NCBI GenBank assembly: GCA_963925015.1
Contig: CAWUTX010000091.1
Coordinates: forward strand, 1-28,014
Source of the DNA: JAQBXX01 sp963925015
Lineage (GTDB): Bacteria > Pseudomonadota > Gammaproteobacteria > SURF-13
Direction of reading: 5' to 3'
DNA: 28,014 nt
Shown: positions 26,182-28,014 of the stretch, piece by piece
Numbering within the stretch: the first letter of the stretch is position 1
How the letters are laid out: each line of letters begins with the position of its first letter
Program-made: the position numbers and the translations under genes
The notes under the pieces: generated by a model
Seen by the model: the letters and a program-made list of their open reading frames with translations, nothing else
Databases searched by the model: none
Told to the model about the DNA's origin: nothing

Positions 26182-26649
26182 CTAAGCAGCTTGCTTGTTT
26201 CCCCTCAACGTCACCCACAGCAATATCGCCACGCCGACGGTGATGGTTGAGTCCGCGATATTAAACGCCGGCCAGTGCCATTGTTGGTAATAGATATCGA
26301 GAAAATCCACGACGTAGCCGAGGCGCGTGCGGTCGATCACGTTGCCGAGGGCGCCGCCGAGTATCAGCGACAAGGCCACCGCCTGCCATTTTTCTTCCGG
26401 CGGGAGCCGTCGCAGCCACGCGATGATGACGACGCTTACAAACAGCGCGATGGCGGTGAAAAACCAGCGCTGCCAGCCGCCTGCGTCGGCCAGAAAACTG
26501 AACGCCGCACCGGGGTTGTGCAGCAGCGTAAAGCTGAAAAACGGCAGCAGGGCCAACGACTCGTGCAGTTGCAGCCAGTTGCTGACAAGATATTTGCTCA
26601 ACTGGTCGAGAATAATCACCAGCACTGAGAGCCATAGCCATTTAAGCAT
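26182..26649 (-). CDS. lspA: lipoprotein signal peptidase (signal peptidase II)
   Basis: The 155-residue protein has four membrane spans. The conserved blocks are DQLSKY near residue 15, HNPGAAFSFL at 44-53, GALGNVIDR at 99-107, and the aspartate pair Asp115 (VVDFLD) and Asp133 (FNIADS) of the aspartyl protease site. It cleaves prolipoproteins before the lipidated cysteine; the lipobox adaptor of the efflux operon would be one client. It starts 18 nt after the ileS stop on the same strand, the conserved ileS-lspA order. Confidence 0.97.
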   Translation of the reverse strand: MLKWLWLSVLVIILDQLSKYLVSNWLQLHESLALLPFFSFTLLHNPGAAFSFLADAGGWQRWFFTAIALFVSVVIIAWLRRLPPEEKWQAVALSLILGGALGNVIDRTRLGYVVDFLDIYYQQWHWPAFNIADSTITVGVAILLWVTLRGNKQAA

Positions 26650-26667
26650 TAGAAACCTCTGAAAAAA

Positions 26668-28014
26668 TCAAGCGTAATTCCTCGTTTCGCCTTTACCTAC
26701 AACATTCGTAACGCAGCGCAAACAGATCTGCGGGTGGTCGCTCTCAATGCCGACGTCCTTGCGGTGATGCCAGCAGCGGATGCATTTTTCGTGCGCTGAA
26801 GGTTGCACCCTGATCCACAGACCTGTCGCGCCCTCCTGTGCATCTACTGGCTTGCCGTCCGCGCCATGCACGCGCGCACACGAGGTGATGAGCACGAAGC
26901 GCAATTCATCGTGCAGTGTGATGAGCGGCGCGCGCCACTCATCATCACAATAAATATCGACCTCGGCATCGAGTGATGAGCCGATGCTGCCGACGGCGCG
27001 CAGCTTTTCCAGCTCCTTGCCCACGGCCTCACGCACGGCGATGATCTTGCCCCATGACCCGACATCGAGCGTGGCGGCATCCAGCGGAAACAGGCCGTCA
27101 TACCACGTCGCCATCAACACCGATTCCTTACGCGCGCCGGGGAGGGTGTGCCAAATCTCCTCCGCCGTGAAGCTGATGATGGGTGCGAACCAGCGCACCA
27201 ACGCCTCGGCGATATGATAAATCGCGGTCTGTGCGGAACGGCGCGCCAGGCTGTTTTTCTGCGTGGTGTATTGGCGATCCTTGATGATGTCCAGATAAAA
27301 CCCGCCCATGTCCACCGCGCAGAAATTGTGCAGGCGCTGATAGATCACGTGGAATTCGTAATTTTCATACGCCGTGACCACTTCTTTTTGCAAACGGTAA
27401 GCGCAATCCACCGCCCAGCGGTCCAGCGCCAGCATGTCGGCGGGCGCGACTTTGTCTTGGGCCGGGTCGAAGTCGTTCAAATTGGCCAGCATGAAGCGCG
27501 TGGTGTTACGCAAGCGCCGGTAGGCATCTGCGGTGCGTTTCAGAATTTCATCCGATACGCTCATCTCGCCGCGATAGTCGGTGGCCGCGACCCACAGCCG
27601 CAAGACGTCCGCGCCCAGGTTGCTCATCACCTTCTGCGGCGCAACCACGTTGCCCTTGGACTTCGACATCTTCTCGCCTTTGGCATCGACGGTGAAGCCG
27701 TGCGTGAGCACGGCCTTGTACGGCGCCGCGCCGCGCATGGCGACCGAGGTGAGCAGCGACGACTGGAACCAGCCACGGTGCTGGTCGGAGCCTTCGAGAT
27801 ACAAATCCGCCGGCACGCCATTGAGATCGGCACGCTGTTCCAGCACACACGCGTGCGTGACGCCGGAGTCGAACCACACGTCGAGCGTGTCCGTCGTTTT
27901 TTCATACTGTGCCGCATCCGCACCCAGCAGTTCGACGGCCTGCAGATCGAACCACGCATCTATGCCATGCTGCTCCACGCGCAGCGCCACCTGCTCGATC
28001 AGCGCCGGTGTATC
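26668..28014 (-). CDS. ileS: isoleucyl-tRNA synthetase, 3' part
   Basis: This is the C-terminal 448 residues of a class I synthetase; the 5' part lies beyond the window's right edge and the frame is open to base 28014. The KMSKS loop appears as GEKMSKSKGNVV, preceded by YLEGSDQHRGWFQSSLL. An anticodon-binding helical domain follows. The C-terminal zinc knuckle has four cysteines (CIRCWHH and CLRC). It charges tRNA-Ile. lspA follows directly. No break is visible in the part present. Confidence 0.97.
   Translation of the reverse strand, partial: DTPALIEQVALRVEQHGIDAWFDLQAVELLGADAAQYEKTTDTLDVWFDSGVTHACVLEQRADLNGVPADLYLEGSDQHRGWFQSSLLTSVAMRGAAPYKAVLTHGFTVDAKGEKMSKSKGNVVAPQKVMSNLGADVLRLWVAATDYRGEMSVSDEILKRTADAYRRLRNTTRFMLANLNDFDPAQDKVAPADMLALDRWAVDCAYRLQKEVVTAYENYEFHVIYQRLHNFCAVDMGGFYLDIIKDRQYTTQKNSLARRSAQTAIYHIAEALVRWFAPIISFTAEEIWHTLPGARKESVLMATWYDGLFPLDAATLDVGSWGKIIAVREAVGKELEKLRAVGSIGSSLDAEVDIYCDDEWRAPLITLHDELRFVLITSCARVHGADGKPVDAQEGATGLWIRVQPSAHEKCIRCWHHRKDVGIESDHPQICLRCVTNVVGKGETRNYA

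Overview
The window is a G+C-rich chromosomal segment from a gammaproteobacterium. Two neighbourhoods support this. One is the minus-strand order zapA, 6S RNA, 5-formyl-THF cyclo-ligase, pepP, ubiH. The other is dapF, DUF484, xerC. Neither the genus nor the lifestyle can be fixed from the sequence. Most genes are ordinary housekeeping genes, packed tightly on both strands. The unusual content is between genes, where at least eight different palindromic or dispersed repeats sit, along with two freshly damaged genes.

Layout. Positions 1-300 hold a perfect 14-bp hairpin, copy A of a 150-bp repeat, a 9-bp tandem repeat and a terminator. Next come rplU-rpmA (minus) with a strong promoter, divergent ispB (plus), and tRNA-Pro(CGG). 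A TPP-riboswitch-led minus-strand group follows: thiC-pip-dtd. Divergent from it is a plus-strand run: a PCMT-like methyltransferase, a palindromic repeat, a complete tripartite RND efflux operon (lipoprotein adaptor, pump, TolC-like channel) and an isochorismatase-family hydrolase. Positions 12604-13417 are repeat-rich. They hold a REP-like palindrome, a host-attachment-type gene broken by one in-frame TAG, and copy B of the 150-bp repeat in inverted orientation.

Positions 13418-18873 are a minus-strand run read as rnd, a block of back-to-back hairpins, zapA, 6S RNA, fau/ygfA, a MITE-like palindrome, pepP and ubiH. Then come plus-strand genes for a small membrane protein and mpl, meeting a DedA/PAP2/LssY-type fusion end to end. 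The minus strand continues with dapF-DUF484-xerC, a GIY-YIG gene split by a 1-nt frameshift, and lspA behind the 3' part of ileS, which leaves the window.

The genes serve translation (rplU, rpmA, ileS, tRNA-Pro, dtd), quinone synthesis (ispB, ubiH), thiamin synthesis (thiC), wall and lysine metabolism (mpl, dapF), lipoprotein maturation (lspA), division and chromosome resolution (zapA, xerC) and RNA control (6S, RNase D, TPP riboswitch).

The best candidates for something undescribed are three. First, the 150-bp inverted repeat pair: 145 of 150 bases are identical, it has cloverleaf-like fold potential, and each copy abuts an unrelated 14-bp palindrome on the same side. Second, the run of five consecutive hairpins between rnd and zapA. 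Third, the MITE-like element that now supplies the fau stop codon.
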